Of a stretch of DNA of 64,000 nt, positions 15,794 through 24,043 are shown in pieces. Positions within the stretch are counted from its first letter, which is position 1; each line of letters opens with the position of its first letter. The position numbers and the translations under genes were made by a program. The notes under the pieces are model-generated. The model saw only the letters and a program-made list of their open reading frames with translations, searched no databases and was not told the origin of the DNA. The stretch comes from an uncultured Eisenbergiella sp. (GTDB taxonomy: Bacteria; Bacillota; Clostridia; Lachnospirales; Lachnospiraceae): contig CAJUEL010000014.1 of NCBI GenBank assembly GCA_910585455.1, forward strand, positions 1 to 64,000, written 5' to 3'.

Positions 15794-15861
15794 ATTATAC
15801 AGCGGAATGCCATGTGACAGGTAATATGGATTACTTATGCCAAAACATAGGATAAACCTAT
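15794..15861 (-). promoter_or_regulatory. LysR-type operator and -10 element of the lysE promoter
   Basis: ATAGGTTTATCCTAT (15861-15847 on the minus strand) is a perfect T-N11-A palindrome. The -10 TATAAT is at 15799-15794 with a poor -35 (ACCTGT). The box centre is about 67 bp before the predicted start near 15787, the usual LysR recognition position, and begins 4 bp after the LysR stop codon. Confidence 0.6.
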
Positions 15862-15864
15862 ATT

Positions 15865-16776
15865 TCAGTTATTTGGGTATTTCCGGTATTGCTTCAGGGC
15901 CTCCACATAGATCCGCCCCAGTTCGGATAATTCCCTGTCTTTATTCAGGATATACCCAATGCGCATTGTTTCCTCCCCGGCAAGCGGAATGGAAATGATC
16001 GAATCTCCATGGAGGTAGTTCGGAAAAATACCGCTGGAAACGGTATAGCCATCCAGCCCGATCATAAAATTTACGATTGCGGCACGGTCACTGATCTTAA
16101 TGCTCTTTTCCACAATCTCATTGCTGAACAGCTCCTCCGCAAAGTTTGCGGATTCATATGCCCCCTGCACAAAATTCAGCCGTGGGTATGGTCTCAATTC
16201 CTCCAGCCCGATCCTGTCCCGGTCTGCCAGCGGATGTCCTTTGCGCAGAAACACATGCGGAGCTGCAAAAAACAGCTCGTAAAAGTCCAGATTATTTTCC
16301 TCAAACACTTTTCTCAATACGTTTTCATTTGCCCTACACAGGTAAAGCACACCAAGATCGCTGAAGCGGTTGCGGACATCTGTAATGATCTGGTGGGTCT
16401 GTGTTTCATTCAAAATAAATTCGTAACGCTCCTGCCCAAACTGCTGCACCAGCTCCACAAAGGCATTGGCGGCAAACGTATAGTGCTGTGTGGAGACACA
16501 AAACCTCTGCTTTTCCGGCCGGTTATCAATGTACCGGGATTCCAGAAGCTCCATCTGCTGCACCACCTGCCTCGCATACCCCAGAAACTCCATTCCTTCC
16601 GTTGTCAGGGCAACCCCCGCGCGGCAGCGGTTAAAAACGGTAATCCCTGCCTCTTTTTCCACATCTTTGATTGCTCCGGAAAGGCTTGGCTGTGAAAGGA
16701 ACAATTCCTTTGCCGCTTCTGTTATGGAACCCTTTTCTGCTACTGTTATCATATATTTTAACTGCTGTAACGTCAT
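15865..16776 (-). CDS. LysR family transcriptional regulator (likely of the LysE exporter)
   Basis: 303 residues. HTH at residues 1-60 (LKYMITVAEKGSITEAAKELFLSQPSLSGAIKDVEKEAGITVFNR), then a CysB/CbbR-like effector-binding domain. The subgroup with MTLQQLKYMITVAEKGSITEAAKELF is common in Lachnospiraceae. It ends 95 bp before the LysE exporter. It is unrelated in detail to the LysR at 10405. Confidence 0.9.
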   Translation of the reverse strand: MTLQQLKYMITVAEKGSITEAAKELFLSQPSLSGAIKDVEKEAGITVFNRCRAGVALTTEGMEFLGYARQVVQQMELLESRYIDNRPEKQRFCVSTQHYTFAANAFVELVQQFGQERYEFILNETQTHQIITDVRNRFSDLGVLYLCRANENVLRKVFEENNLDFYELFFAAPHVFLRKGHPLADRDRIGLEELRPYPRLNFVQGAYESANFAEELFSNEIVEKSIKISDRAAIVNFMIGLDGYTVSSGIFPNYLHGDSIISIPLAGEETMRIGYILNKDRELSELGRIYVEALKQYRKYPNN

Positions 16777-16827
16777 CTGCTTCCTCCTTCACACCGCTAT
16801 CCCTGCATCACTATACCAAAAATCAGC

Positions 16828-18561
16828 CTATGCATACAAATCCGCCTGCACCCGCCACATCCCGGCATACACCCCATCCGCTTTGCACAATTCCTCATGG
16901 GCGCCGCTTTCCACGAGCCTTCCCTTTTCCAGCACGAAAATCCGGTCACATTCCCTCGCAAGCGAGAGCCGGTGGGAAATGATGAGGGCAGTCCTTCCCT
17001 GCATCATGGCGCGCATCGCATCGAATATTTCCTTTTCCTCAAAGGGATCGATGGCGCTGGTGGGCTCGTCAAAGGCGATCATATCTCCCCCTTTGAACCC
17101 GGCGCGCAGAATCGCGATGCGCTGCTTCTGACCGCCGGAAAGCCCGATGCCTCCAAATTCCCGACCGAGCACCGCGTCCTCCTTCCCGGCAAGGGCGGAC
17201 AAATGCACCTGCGCAAGCTGCCCGGCAAGCTCCCGCTGCGTAAGGGATACGCCGAAGGCGATATTGTCCCGGAGGGAAACTGCGTAGCATTGAAAATCCT
17301 GCGGGACTGCGGACACCCGCTTCAGATGTGCCTCCTCGGCAAGCTGTCCGCCGGGAATGCCTCCATATAAAATGCGCCCCCCGGACGGCTCATACAGCCC
17401 CAGGAGCAGATGCAGCAGGGTAGTCTTTCCCGACCCGTTTGTCCCCACGATGGCGACCTTCTCCCCGGCTTTGATTTCCAGACTGACGTCCTTTAGCGCA
17501 TCGGTCTGTGCGCCGGGGTAACGGTAACGCACATGCTCTGCCCGGATGCCGTCCCCCTCCTGCGCCGGGAGCGCTGTCCCGGTCGTCCTTTGGGCTGCCA
17601 GACTGGCAAACTCAAAATACGGTTTTACCATGACCAGAAACTGCCCGATTCCCCCCAGCACCTCAAACAGATTCCCGACCAGCCCGTTGAGCGCCCCGAA
17701 GGCGGCGATGGAAACCGAAAACTCCCCGATCCCGGTTTTACCTTCCAGAAAAGAAACGAACAAAATGCCGTATGCCGCCGCCTGCCCGGCAAAGGAAAGC
17801 AGCCCGGCTCCCAGGGAAAACAGGAATATCCTTTTATTTTTCCTCTCCTGCGCCCGTTTTAAAACGTCAAAGGCCTCCTTCCATTTCCCCAGCACAAAGG
17901 AGGAGCAGCCCAGCGCCCGGATTTCCTTCTGGCTGCCCGGCTTTAACAGCAGGCCTGCGTACTCCTCCGCCTCCTTTTCCGGCTGGGTGTTTTGATAGAG
18001 GAGCTTTTTGTTCTGATAAATGATAAAAAGATTTTCCAGGACGGAGGAACAGGCCAGGAGCAAAATGATCGCCGCCATGCTCCGGCTGACCGCGCTCAAA
18101 ACCAGGCTCATCCCCAGCGCGCCCAGCAGGGCGCTGCACGCCTCACCGATCGCCTGATAGACCCGCAGAATGTTGACGCTGGCATTTTTTGCCCGGAGGG
18201 TGGCGTTTTCGATCTGCGGATCATCATAGTCGGACAGCCCCATCCGGGCGCAAACGGCAAACAGCCTTATCTTGATCTTTTTTTCAAAGCGCAGCAGGGA
18301 GTGATAGGTGAGGTAATAGTGGTTATACCAGTTTACAAGAAAGCGCTGGAAAAACAGCGCGGCGCAATACAGGGTCAGAAGCCCCAATACCTCTCCCATA
18401 CCGGCAGCGACGCCAAGACCCCGCACCAGGGAACGGTTCGCCAGCAGGACGGCGGTGGGAAGCAGCGCCGTGCCCAGCTGCACGCCGTTCATGAGCAGGC
18501 AGTCCCAGGGACAGACCGAAACGGCGGTCCGGACGGTCTGCAGCAATCCATTATTTTTCAT
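16828..18561 (-). CDS. ABC transporter, fused membrane and ATPase domains (exporter half)
   Basis: 577 residues from the ATG at 18561 (GGAGGG upstream), which overlaps the end of the partner gene by 11 bp. Residues 1-330 form a type-1 exporter membrane domain with about six segments. The ATPase has GTNGSGKTT (Walker A), GLSGGQKQRIAILRA (signature) and MIAFDEPTSAIDP (Walker B), then ISHRLS. It is the second half of a heterodimeric exporter. The partner gene is interrupted by a stop codon, so the pair may not work. Confidence 0.88.
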   Translation of the reverse strand: MKNNGLLQTVRTAVSVCPWDCLLMNGVQLGTALLPTAVLLANRSLVRGLGVAAGMGEVLGLLTLYCAALFFQRFLVNWYNHYYLTYHSLLRFEKKIKIRLFAVCARMGLSDYDDPQIENATLRAKNASVNILRVYQAIGEACSALLGALGMSLVLSAVSRSMAAIILLLACSSVLENLFIIYQNKKLLYQNTQPEKEAEEYAGLLLKPGSQKEIRALGCSSFVLGKWKEAFDVLKRAQERKNKRIFLFSLGAGLLSFAGQAAAYGILFVSFLEGKTGIGEFSVSIAAFGALNGLVGNLFEVLGGIGQFLVMVKPYFEFASLAAQRTTGTALPAQEGDGIRAEHVRYRYPGAQTDALKDVSLEIKAGEKVAIVGTNGSGKTTLLHLLLGLYEPSGGRILYGGIPGGQLAEEAHLKRVSAVPQDFQCYAVSLRDNIAFGVSLTQRELAGQLAQVHLSALAGKEDAVLGREFGGIGLSGGQKQRIAILRAGFKGGDMIAFDEPTSAIDPFEEKEIFDAMRAMMQGRTALIISHRLSLARECDRIFVLEKGRLVESGAHEELCKADGVYAGMWRVQADLYA

Positions 18562-19993
18562 CCTGATACACCCTCCTTTGCTCCTGATACATCCTTCTGT
18601 ATAACGAATCCTCATTGCCCATGAGCGCTTCATGGCTGCCACGCTCCAGGATCCTGCCCCCGCCCAGCACGAGGATTTCATCCACATCCCGCAGATACCC
18701 CAGACGGTGGGTGATAAAAATGACCGTCCGCTCTTTCAGCAGCTTCATGTAGCTGTTATAAATTTCCACCTCGATAAAGGGGTCCAGGCTCGCCGTGGGC
18801 TCATCCAGAATGACGATGTCGCTTTTGCTGTGCAAAATCCGCGCCAGGGCGATGCGCTGCCACTCCCCGCCGGAAAGGCCTGCGCCCTCCTGCTTCATGC
18901 GGGTAAGCTGCGTTTTTTCTTTCTCCGGCAGGGCATGAATTTTTTCCCGCAGGCCGACCTGCCCAAGCTTCTCTGTGATATCCGCTTCCGAAAACTCCGC
19001 TTCCAGGGCAATATTCTCCGCCACTGAAAAGGGATACCGGTTGAAATCCTGAAACAGGATGGCCGGGCGGTCCATGCAGCGCACCTCTCCCGCCTGTGGC
19101 TCATAAAATCCGCCGATGAGCTTCGTCAGGGTCGTCTTCCCGCTTCCGTTTGCGCCCACCAGCGCATATTTTTTTCCCTTTTCCAGGGTGAGGCTCAAAT
19201 CCTGTATCACCGGATGCTCCTGCCCGGGATAGGTGAAGCTGACATGGGAAAGACGCACCGCGCTGCCATCGCCGGCGCTTTCAAACCGGGCAGAACCGTT
19301 CCCCTGCTCCCGCGCTGCACGCTGCTTCCCCAGCTCTCTGTTTTTTGCCGCCGCCCGGTCAAACTCCTGTCCAAACAGCTCCGTAAAAAAGGGACGGTAT
19401 CCGAAAATCTTTTTTTCCTCCACGAATTCCTTCTTCGTCAGAACGTCCGACAAATACTGAAACCGTCTCGTATTTTCCATATATTTCTGCCAGAAGCCGT
19501 ACATCAGCCGCGCCGTCCGGTAATTCACCCAAAAAGCCGCGCCGGCCAGCAGGGCGGCTATCATAAAACTCACAAGGGCGAGGGCGGACAGCTGTCAGAA
19601 CAGCAGACCGCAAAACGCCAGCGCCGAGCCTGCGGCGGCGGCAATTGCGGACAGCGCCGAAAAAAGCTTCTGATCCTGCAGGCTGCTGTCCCAAAGACGG
19701 CTGACCCGGTCCTCATAATCCGGTGACTCTGCGTAAAGCATGCGCTTCTTTACCGCACTGCCCAGCATTTTTGCCCTGTGGTCCCGGGCCAGCTGTACGC
19801 AGCCGGACTGCATCAGGTATGCGCGGACCGGCACAAGAAGCGCCGCTGCCGCCATGGAGACCGCCAGCAGGGCAAAGCCCTCCATGGCGGGATGATCCAG
19901 AAATTGCGCCATGGCATATGTCGTTGCGCACGCCGCAAAGCTGATGAGCAAAGAAGTCACGGCAACCAGCACCATTTTCCTTTTCGTTTTCAA
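18551..19993 (-). pseudogene. ABC transporter exporter half, interrupted by an in-frame TGA
   Basis: The reading frame from a TTG at 19993 (8 nt after AGGAGG) runs for 132 codons, meets TGA at 19597-19595, and continues in the same frame to 18551; the full protein would be 480 codons. The membrane domain spans the stop (CGLLF, stop, QLSALALVSFMIAALLAG). The ATPase is intact: GANGSGKTT, LSGGEWQRIALAR, IVILDEPTASLDP. A single base change (for example TGG to TGA) explains it. Without readthrough only a fragment is made. A segment from 19573 could restart at ATG but lacks the first half of the membrane domain. Confidence 0.75.
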
Positions 19994-20027
19994 TGAACAT
20001 CCCTCCTTATGCCTGTATGGTTCGTAC

Positions 20028-20055
20028 AGCATAACACATTCGTGAGATTTGTCAA
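20028..20055 (-). promoter_or_regulatory. Promoter of the ABC exporter operon
   Basis: On the minus strand TTGACA (20055-20050) and TATGCT (20033-20028) are 16 bp apart, about 35 bp before the TTG start codon. Confidence 0.65.
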
Positions 20056-20186
20056 TACAAATAGCATATAGACCATCATTTTTGGCACATAGCACAATGA
20101 ATATCAAAAATTTACCCAAAAAGCTTGTGTGGGATGGTACTTGTAAAATTCTCCATATTCTGTTATACTTCAGACATTGAATGAAA

Positions 20187-20214
20187 TAAGATATAACCGT
20201 TCAGGCTTATCTGA
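20187..20214. repeat. Short palindrome of the CTGAAC/GTTAC type
   Basis: AACCGTTCAG and CTGAACGGTT pair across 6 nt, followed by AC. It resembles the ends of degenerate palindromes seen elsewhere in the window (for example 48558 and 60000-60075) and may be a relic of a short mobile repeat. Confidence 0.35.
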
Positions 20215-20308
20215 ACGGTTACAATATAATCATTGTTATACAAAATAACAGCCACCGGTTATTGCCGATGGCTGTTATTTTATCTATCCACAGCTCACAC
20301 TGTACCTG

Positions 20309-20432
20309 TCATTTTCCAAACAGGTCGCTGTGTGTTCCGGTACGGGCCAGTGTCAACACCAGGACATCATTATCAATGCGGTAAACCAGCAGCCAGTCCG
20401 GGATGTTTGACGGTGTATTTTGTTTTTTTCAT
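20309..20432 (-). pseudogene. YafQ/RelE-type toxin, internally deleted remnant
   Basis: The ATG at 20432 overlaps the antitoxin stop (ATGA). Nine codons (MKKTKYTVK) are followed, in another frame, by the family's C terminus: IPDWLLVYRIDNDVLVLTLARTGTHSDLFGK. The middle of the protein, about 45 residues, is missing and the frame is broken. The C-terminal block with RTGTHSDLF is diagnostic of YafQ-type mRNA interferases. Confidence 0.75.
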
Positions 20433-20563
20433 GCTTTTAAGTCCGCAAACAATTCGTCCAGATCAGTATAGCCTTTCACGGACGGGTCCTTCGCAATCCT
20501 TTCCGCTTCAATCATGGCAGCGACTGTCTCCCTGTTAGGCTGATTCAAAGAAACCTCAAATGG
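20429..20563 (-). pseudogene. DinJ/RelB-type antitoxin, C-terminal fragment
   Basis: Reads PFEVSLNQPNRETVAAMIEAERIAKDPSVKGYTDLDELFADLKA, the toxin-binding end of the DinJ family. The N-terminal ribbon-helix-helix half (about 45 residues) is lost; upstream sequence belongs to the MATE gene, whose last codons overlap it by 8 bp. The paired toxin is also broken, so the module is dead. Confidence 0.75.
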
Positions 20564-21734
20564 TGACGATAACGCCCGGCCTTGATTGCTGAATGCTCCC
20601 CTCTGCCGCAAACGTTGTATGCGCTTTTGCTTTCAGCTCCTTCCACAGGCGCAGCATGACGACTGCCGTAATCAGCATGGCGCATACATCCGCAACCGGC
20701 GCCGCCCAGAAAATCCCGGTCACACCAAAAAATACCGGTACAATGATGGAAAATACGATCAAAAGCAAATCTCTTAAAATCGCGAGAGGCGCCGCTGCCT
20801 GCGCACGGCCGATGGACTGCAAAAAGATCGCGCAGACCTTCTGCACGCAGGTGAACAAAATCAGCAGCAAATAAATCCGCAGGCACCGGACGGCAAATTC
20901 CATATACAGATCCCCGTCCGATCCGAACAGCCGGATGAAGATGCCGGGAAACGCTTCGAACAGGAACATGCATACGATTCCGACGATGCCGGTCCATTTT
21001 AATACCGCCTTTAAAAGCTCCCGCACACGGTCGAATTTCTGTGCGCCAAAGTTGTAGCCCACGATCGGCTGCGCGCCCGCGGCGATACCGATTGCAATAT
21101 TCAATACAATCTGGAACAGCTTCATGATGACAACAAAGGCCGCCAGCGGAATATCCGCGCCGTAGACCGAAGCCGCACCGTATTTTACCAGCAGGATATT
21201 GTTCACCACCGTAATGACCACGATGGAAAGCTGCGTCAAAAGGCTGGAAGTTCCCAGCGCCATGATCTGCCTGATCTGCCCGAAATCGATCCGGAAGCTG
21301 TCTGCCCGCAAGCGGAAGGTCTTGCTTTTTGTCAAATAAAAGGCGCAGAGCAAAAAGCTTACAAGCTGTCCCAGAATGGTCGCCCAGGCCGCGCCCTTGA
21401 TGCCCATATCCAGCACAAAAATCGCCAGCGGGTCTCCCACAATGTTGATCAGCGCGCCCACAATCATAGCGCCCATCGCATACTGCGGGCTTCCGTCCGC
21501 CCGGATGATGGATGCCAGCGTATTCTGCGTCATGGCAAGGGGCATCATCGCATAAATGATGAAGCCATAGTCATGGGCAAGGGAAATGGTCGCATCCGTA
21601 GCGCCGATCAGGCGCAGCAGCCCGTCTCCCCAGAAATAGCTGATCAGGATGATCAGCGATGCGATGCAGGGAATACAGAATTTTGCGAGAAGCTTTCCGA
21701 TTTTCTCACTCCCCAGATAATTTGTTGCTTCCAT
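20556..21734 (-). CDS. MATE family efflux pump with an internal deletion
   Basis: 392 residues from the ATG at 21734 (AAGGAGG upstream), against about 450 in the family. After MEATNYLGSEKIGKLLAKFCIPCIASLII the usual segment with NIVDQIFIG and helix 2 is absent and the protein resumes in frame at ISYFWGDGLLRLIGATDATISLAHDY. The rest (IIRADGSPQYAMG, GIAAGAQPIVGYNFGA, FFGVTGIFWAAPVADV) looks normal. About 60 residues including helices of the first half are lost, so transport is doubtful. The 3' end runs into an antitoxin fragment. The leader carries an attenuator. Confidence 0.8.
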   Translation of the reverse strand: MEATNYLGSEKIGKLLAKFCIPCIASLIILISYFWGDGLLRLIGATDATISLAHDYGFIIYAMMPLAMTQNTLASIIRADGSPQYAMGAMIVGALINIVGDPLAIFVLDMGIKGAAWATILGQLVSFLLCAFYLTKSKTFRLRADSFRIDFGQIRQIMALGTSSLLTQLSIVVITVVNNILLVKYGAASVYGADIPLAAFVVIMKLFQIVLNIAIGIAAGAQPIVGYNFGAQKFDRVRELLKAVLKWTGIVGIVCMFLFEAFPGIFIRLFGSDGDLYMEFAVRCLRIYLLLILFTCVQKVCAIFLQSIGRAQAAAPLAILRDLLLIVFSIIVPVFFGVTGIFWAAPVADVCAMLITAVVMLRLWKELKAKAHTTFAAEGSIQQSRPGVIVTI

Positions 21735-21760
21735 ATTCTTCCTCCTTGACTCTCTGGAAC

Positions 21761-21790
21761 AAAAAAAGACACATGCGAACTGCATGTGCC
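21761..21790 (-). terminator. Leader terminator (attenuator) before the MATE gene
   Basis: On the minus strand GGCACATGC-AGTTC-GCATGTGTC is followed by seven T. It lies 27 bp before the MATE start codon. Its arms are complementary to the outer stem of the structure at 21805-21861, so pairing can be exclusive. Confidence 0.8.
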
Positions 21791-21804
21791 ATAAAAATAT
21801 AAAA

Positions 21805-21861
21805 GACACATGCGCCCTTTGTCCCGTAATCAGATTTACGTGCCAAAGCACTACATGTGTC
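21805..21861 (-). promoter_or_regulatory. Riboswitch-like leader of the MATE gene (guanidine-IV/mepA candidate)
   Basis: The minus-strand RNA folds from GACACATGT to GCATGTGTC as an outer stem, with an inner GTGCTTTGGCAC hairpin and a TTACGGGACAAAG segment. The 3' strand of the outer stem can also pair with the first arm of the terminator at 21761-21790, the usual on/off arrangement. The guanidine-IV (mepA) class is known upstream of MATE pumps in Clostridia and is regulated by terminator exclusion. The attenuator is clear from sequence; the class name is a recollection of the motif. Confidence 0.55.
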
Positions 21862-21896
21862 GTTTGGGTGTTCCATTTTTATTCAACTACCCGATT

Positions 21897-21926
21897 ATTT
21901 TATGAAAAATCCTCTCGAAAAGTCAA
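21897..21926 (-). promoter_or_regulatory. Promoter of the MATE leader
   Basis: TTGACT (21926-21921), 18 bp, TAAAAT (21902-21897) on the minus strand, about 36 bp before the leader structure. Confidence 0.6.
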
Positions 21927-21947
21927 GTATTTTTTTGAAAACAATCA

Positions 21948-21984
21948 CTGCGCGGTGAACGCGCAGACCTGGCTGAACTGTTAC
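21948..21984. repeat. Degenerate end of the MITE family
   Basis: The stretch TGCGCGGTGAACGCGCAGAC followed by CTGGCTGAACTGTTAC matches the right end of the MITE at 54268-54401 (CTGCCTGAATAGTAAC) at most positions. The other end is missing. It lies at the stop codon of the DUF1622 gene. Confidence 0.5.
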
Positions 21985-22313
21985 TCCGCCGCTTCCTTTG
22001 AGAGCGCCCTTTCCTGCTTAATCTCCCAATGGATCAAAAAGGTCAGCGCTGCCCTTACCACGATGATCGCCGCAACCAGCGTCACCTCGGACAGCTCCCG
22101 CACCACCACCGTACGCAAAATCTCGCTGCCCAGCTTGAATTCCAGCCCCAGCGCCATCCCGTGGGCGAGCTGCAGCCGGACTCTGGGATCCCGGCGTAAA
22201 TATCCGATAAAACCTCTGATGCCGGCCACGATGATGATGATCACGCCGACAAATTCAAATCCATGAATGGCAACGCCGACCACGCTGTCCAAAAACTCCG
22301 CAAATACTTCCAT
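21981..22313 (-). CDS. DUF1622 family membrane protein
   Basis: 110 residues from the ATG at 22313, 5 nt after GGAGGAGG. Three hydrophobic segments (VVGVAIHGFEFVGVIIIIVAGIRGF; LAHGMALGLEFKLGSEILRTVV; VTLVAAIIVVRAALTFLIHWEI) with the family pattern LALGLEFKLGxEILRT. Inner-membrane protein of unknown function. The Glu/Lys in the middle helix suggest ion or solute movement, which is unproven. Single gene between the MATE leader and uxaC. Confidence 0.85.
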   Translation of the reverse strand: MEVFAEFLDSVVGVAIHGFEFVGVIIIIVAGIRGFIGYLRRDPRVRLQLAHGMALGLEFKLGSEILRTVVVRELSEVTLVAAIIVVRAALTFLIHWEIKQERALSKEAAE

Positions 22314-22485
22314 TGAAACCTCCTCCATTACCGGGCCGCGCCCTCTTTGCGGACCGCCGTAAAAGCCGCGGCTTTCCGCTGACAATATCTCCGTTAAAAT
22401 ACTCCTTTTCGACAGCAATGTCAATCCCTTCCCTGAAAATTGATTTCCCTTCCGCAATTTTTTTATGCAAGAAAAAGAGTGTGCC

Positions 22486-22514
22486 TTGCTTTTGCAAATG
22501 GGCTATTGTATAAT
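22486..22514 (+). promoter_or_regulatory. Promoter of uxaC
   Basis: TTGCTT (22486-22491), 17 bp, TATAAT (22509-22514), about 100 bp before the start codon. The 300 bp between DUF1622 and uxaC hold nothing else I can name. Confidence 0.65.
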
Positions 22515-22613
22515 AATGATGCTGTGAACAAAAGCCTGACTGGTGCAGGCTTTATGGTTATGTAATTGAAAGGGCATACGCCCACAGACATAAATATAGG
22601 AGGAAGATTTGCT

Positions 22614-24020
22614 ATGAAACCCTTTATGGACGAAAACTTTCTGTTAAGCACTCCCACCGCCGAAAAGCTCTATCATGACTTTGCGGCCAAACAGCCCATT
22701 CTGGACTACCACTGCCACATCAACCCGAAGGAAATCGCGCAGGACCGGCAGTTTGAGAACATCACCCAGGTATGGCTGGGCGGCGACCACTACAAATGGC
22801 GTCTCATGCGCGCCTGCGGCGTGGACGAGCGCTACATCACCGGCGACGCCTCCGACGAGGAGAAATTTTACAAATGGGCGACGGTGCTGGGGAAAGCCAT
22901 CGGCAATCCGCTCTATCACTGGAGCCATCTGGAGCTGAAACGCTACTTTAACTACGACGGTATTTTAAACGAGCACACCGCCAAAGAGGTCTGGGAGCTT
23001 TGCAATAAGAAGCTGGCAGAACCCTCCATGAGCGTCCGTTCCCTGATCAGACAGTCCAACGTGAAGCTGATCTGTACCACCGACGATCCCATCGACAGCC
23101 TGGAGTGGCATGATTTTCTGGCGAAGGATTCCTCCTTTGCCGTAAAGGTTCTGCCCACCTGGCGTCCCGATAAGGCGATGAACATCGAAAAGCCCGATTA
23201 CAGAGATTATTTAAAGAAGCTTTCCGCCGCCAGCGGCGTCGATATTTTTTCCTTTGAAACTCTGAAGGAAGCGCTGAGAAAGCGCATGGATTTCTTTGCC
23301 TCCATGGGCTGTACCGTATCCGACCATGGTCTGGAGCACATCATGTATGAGCCCGTGGATGAAGATGCGGTGGAGGATATCTTCACGAGAAGATTTTCCG
23401 TAAAGCCGATTTCCCATTTGGATGAGCTGCAGTTTAAGACCGCCTTTTTGCAGTTTGCCGCGGAGGAATACAGCAAACGGGGCTGGGTCATGCAGCTTCA
23501 CTACGGCGCGAAGCGGGACGGCAACACGATCATGTACAACAAGCTGGGACCGGACAGCGGCTATGACTGCATCAACAATCATGCCCCCACCTCCCAGACC
23601 GTGGAATTTTTTAACGCTCTGGTCATGAAGGACGCGCTTCCCAAAACGATCATTTACAGCCTGGATCCCAATGATAACGCCTCCATCGGCACCATCATCG
23701 GCTGTTTCCAGGATTCCAGCGTGGTATCCAAGATCCAGCACGGCAGCGCCTGGTGGTTCAACGATACCAAACAGGGCATCCTTGACCAGCTCTCTTCCAT
23801 CGCAAACCTGGGCAACCTCTCCGGCTTTGTGGGCATGCTGACGGATTCCAGAAGCTTCCTGTCCTATACCAGGCATGAATATTTCCGCCGCATCCTCTGC
23901 GATTATATCGGAGGTCTGGTGGAAAACGGAGAATTCCCGGCGGACATGGACACCCTTTCCGAAATCGTGACCGACATATCCTATCATAACGCGGTCCGCT
24001 ATTTTGGTTTTGATCTCTGA
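22614..24020 (+). CDS. uxaC: Uronate (glucuronate) isomerase
   Basis: 468 residues from the ATG at 22614, 8 nt after AGGAGG. Amidohydrolase-fold enzyme that converts D-glucuronate to D-fructuronate (and galacturonate to tagaturonate), the first step of uronate catabolism. Visible family motifs: LDYHCHINPKEIAQDRQFENITQVWLGGDHYKWRLMR near residue 30 with the metal-binding His pair, TTDDPID, WVMQLHYGAKRD, and the C-terminal VGMLTDSRSFLSYTRHEYFRRILCD. No other uronate genes are adjacent. The next gene starts 23 bp downstream. Confidence 0.95.
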   Translation: MKPFMDENFLLSTPTAEKLYHDFAAKQPILDYHCHINPKEIAQDRQFENITQVWLGGDHYKWRLMRACGVDERYITGDASDEEKFYKWATVLGKAIGNPLYHWSHLELKRYFNYDGILNEHTAKEVWELCNKKLAEPSMSVRSLIRQSNVKLICTTDDPIDSLEWHDFLAKDSSFAVKVLPTWRPDKAMNIEKPDYRDYLKKLSAASGVDIFSFETLKEALRKRMDFFASMGCTVSDHGLEHIMYEPVDEDAVEDIFTRRFSVKPISHLDELQFKTAFLQFAAEEYSKRGWVMQLHYGAKRDGNTIMYNKLGPDSGYDCINNHAPTSQTVEFFNALVMKDALPKTIIYSLDPNDNASIGTIIGCFQDSSVVSKIQHGSAWWFNDTKQGILDQLSSIANLGNLSGFVGMLTDSRSFLSYTRHEYFRRILCDYIGGLVENGEFPADMDTLSEIVTDISYHNAVRYFGFDL

Positions 24021-24043
24021 ACTGTTACGAAAAGGAGCCTTTC

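Noticed and set aside
19595..19597. TGA as a selenocysteine codon
   Set aside because: ABC exporters are not selenoproteins, the position is in a membrane helix, and no bSECIS-like hairpin follows directly.
20233..20538. Plus-strand frame over the toxin-antitoxin remnants
   Set aside because: It is antisense to clear DinJ/YafQ sequence and has no similarity of its own that I recognise.
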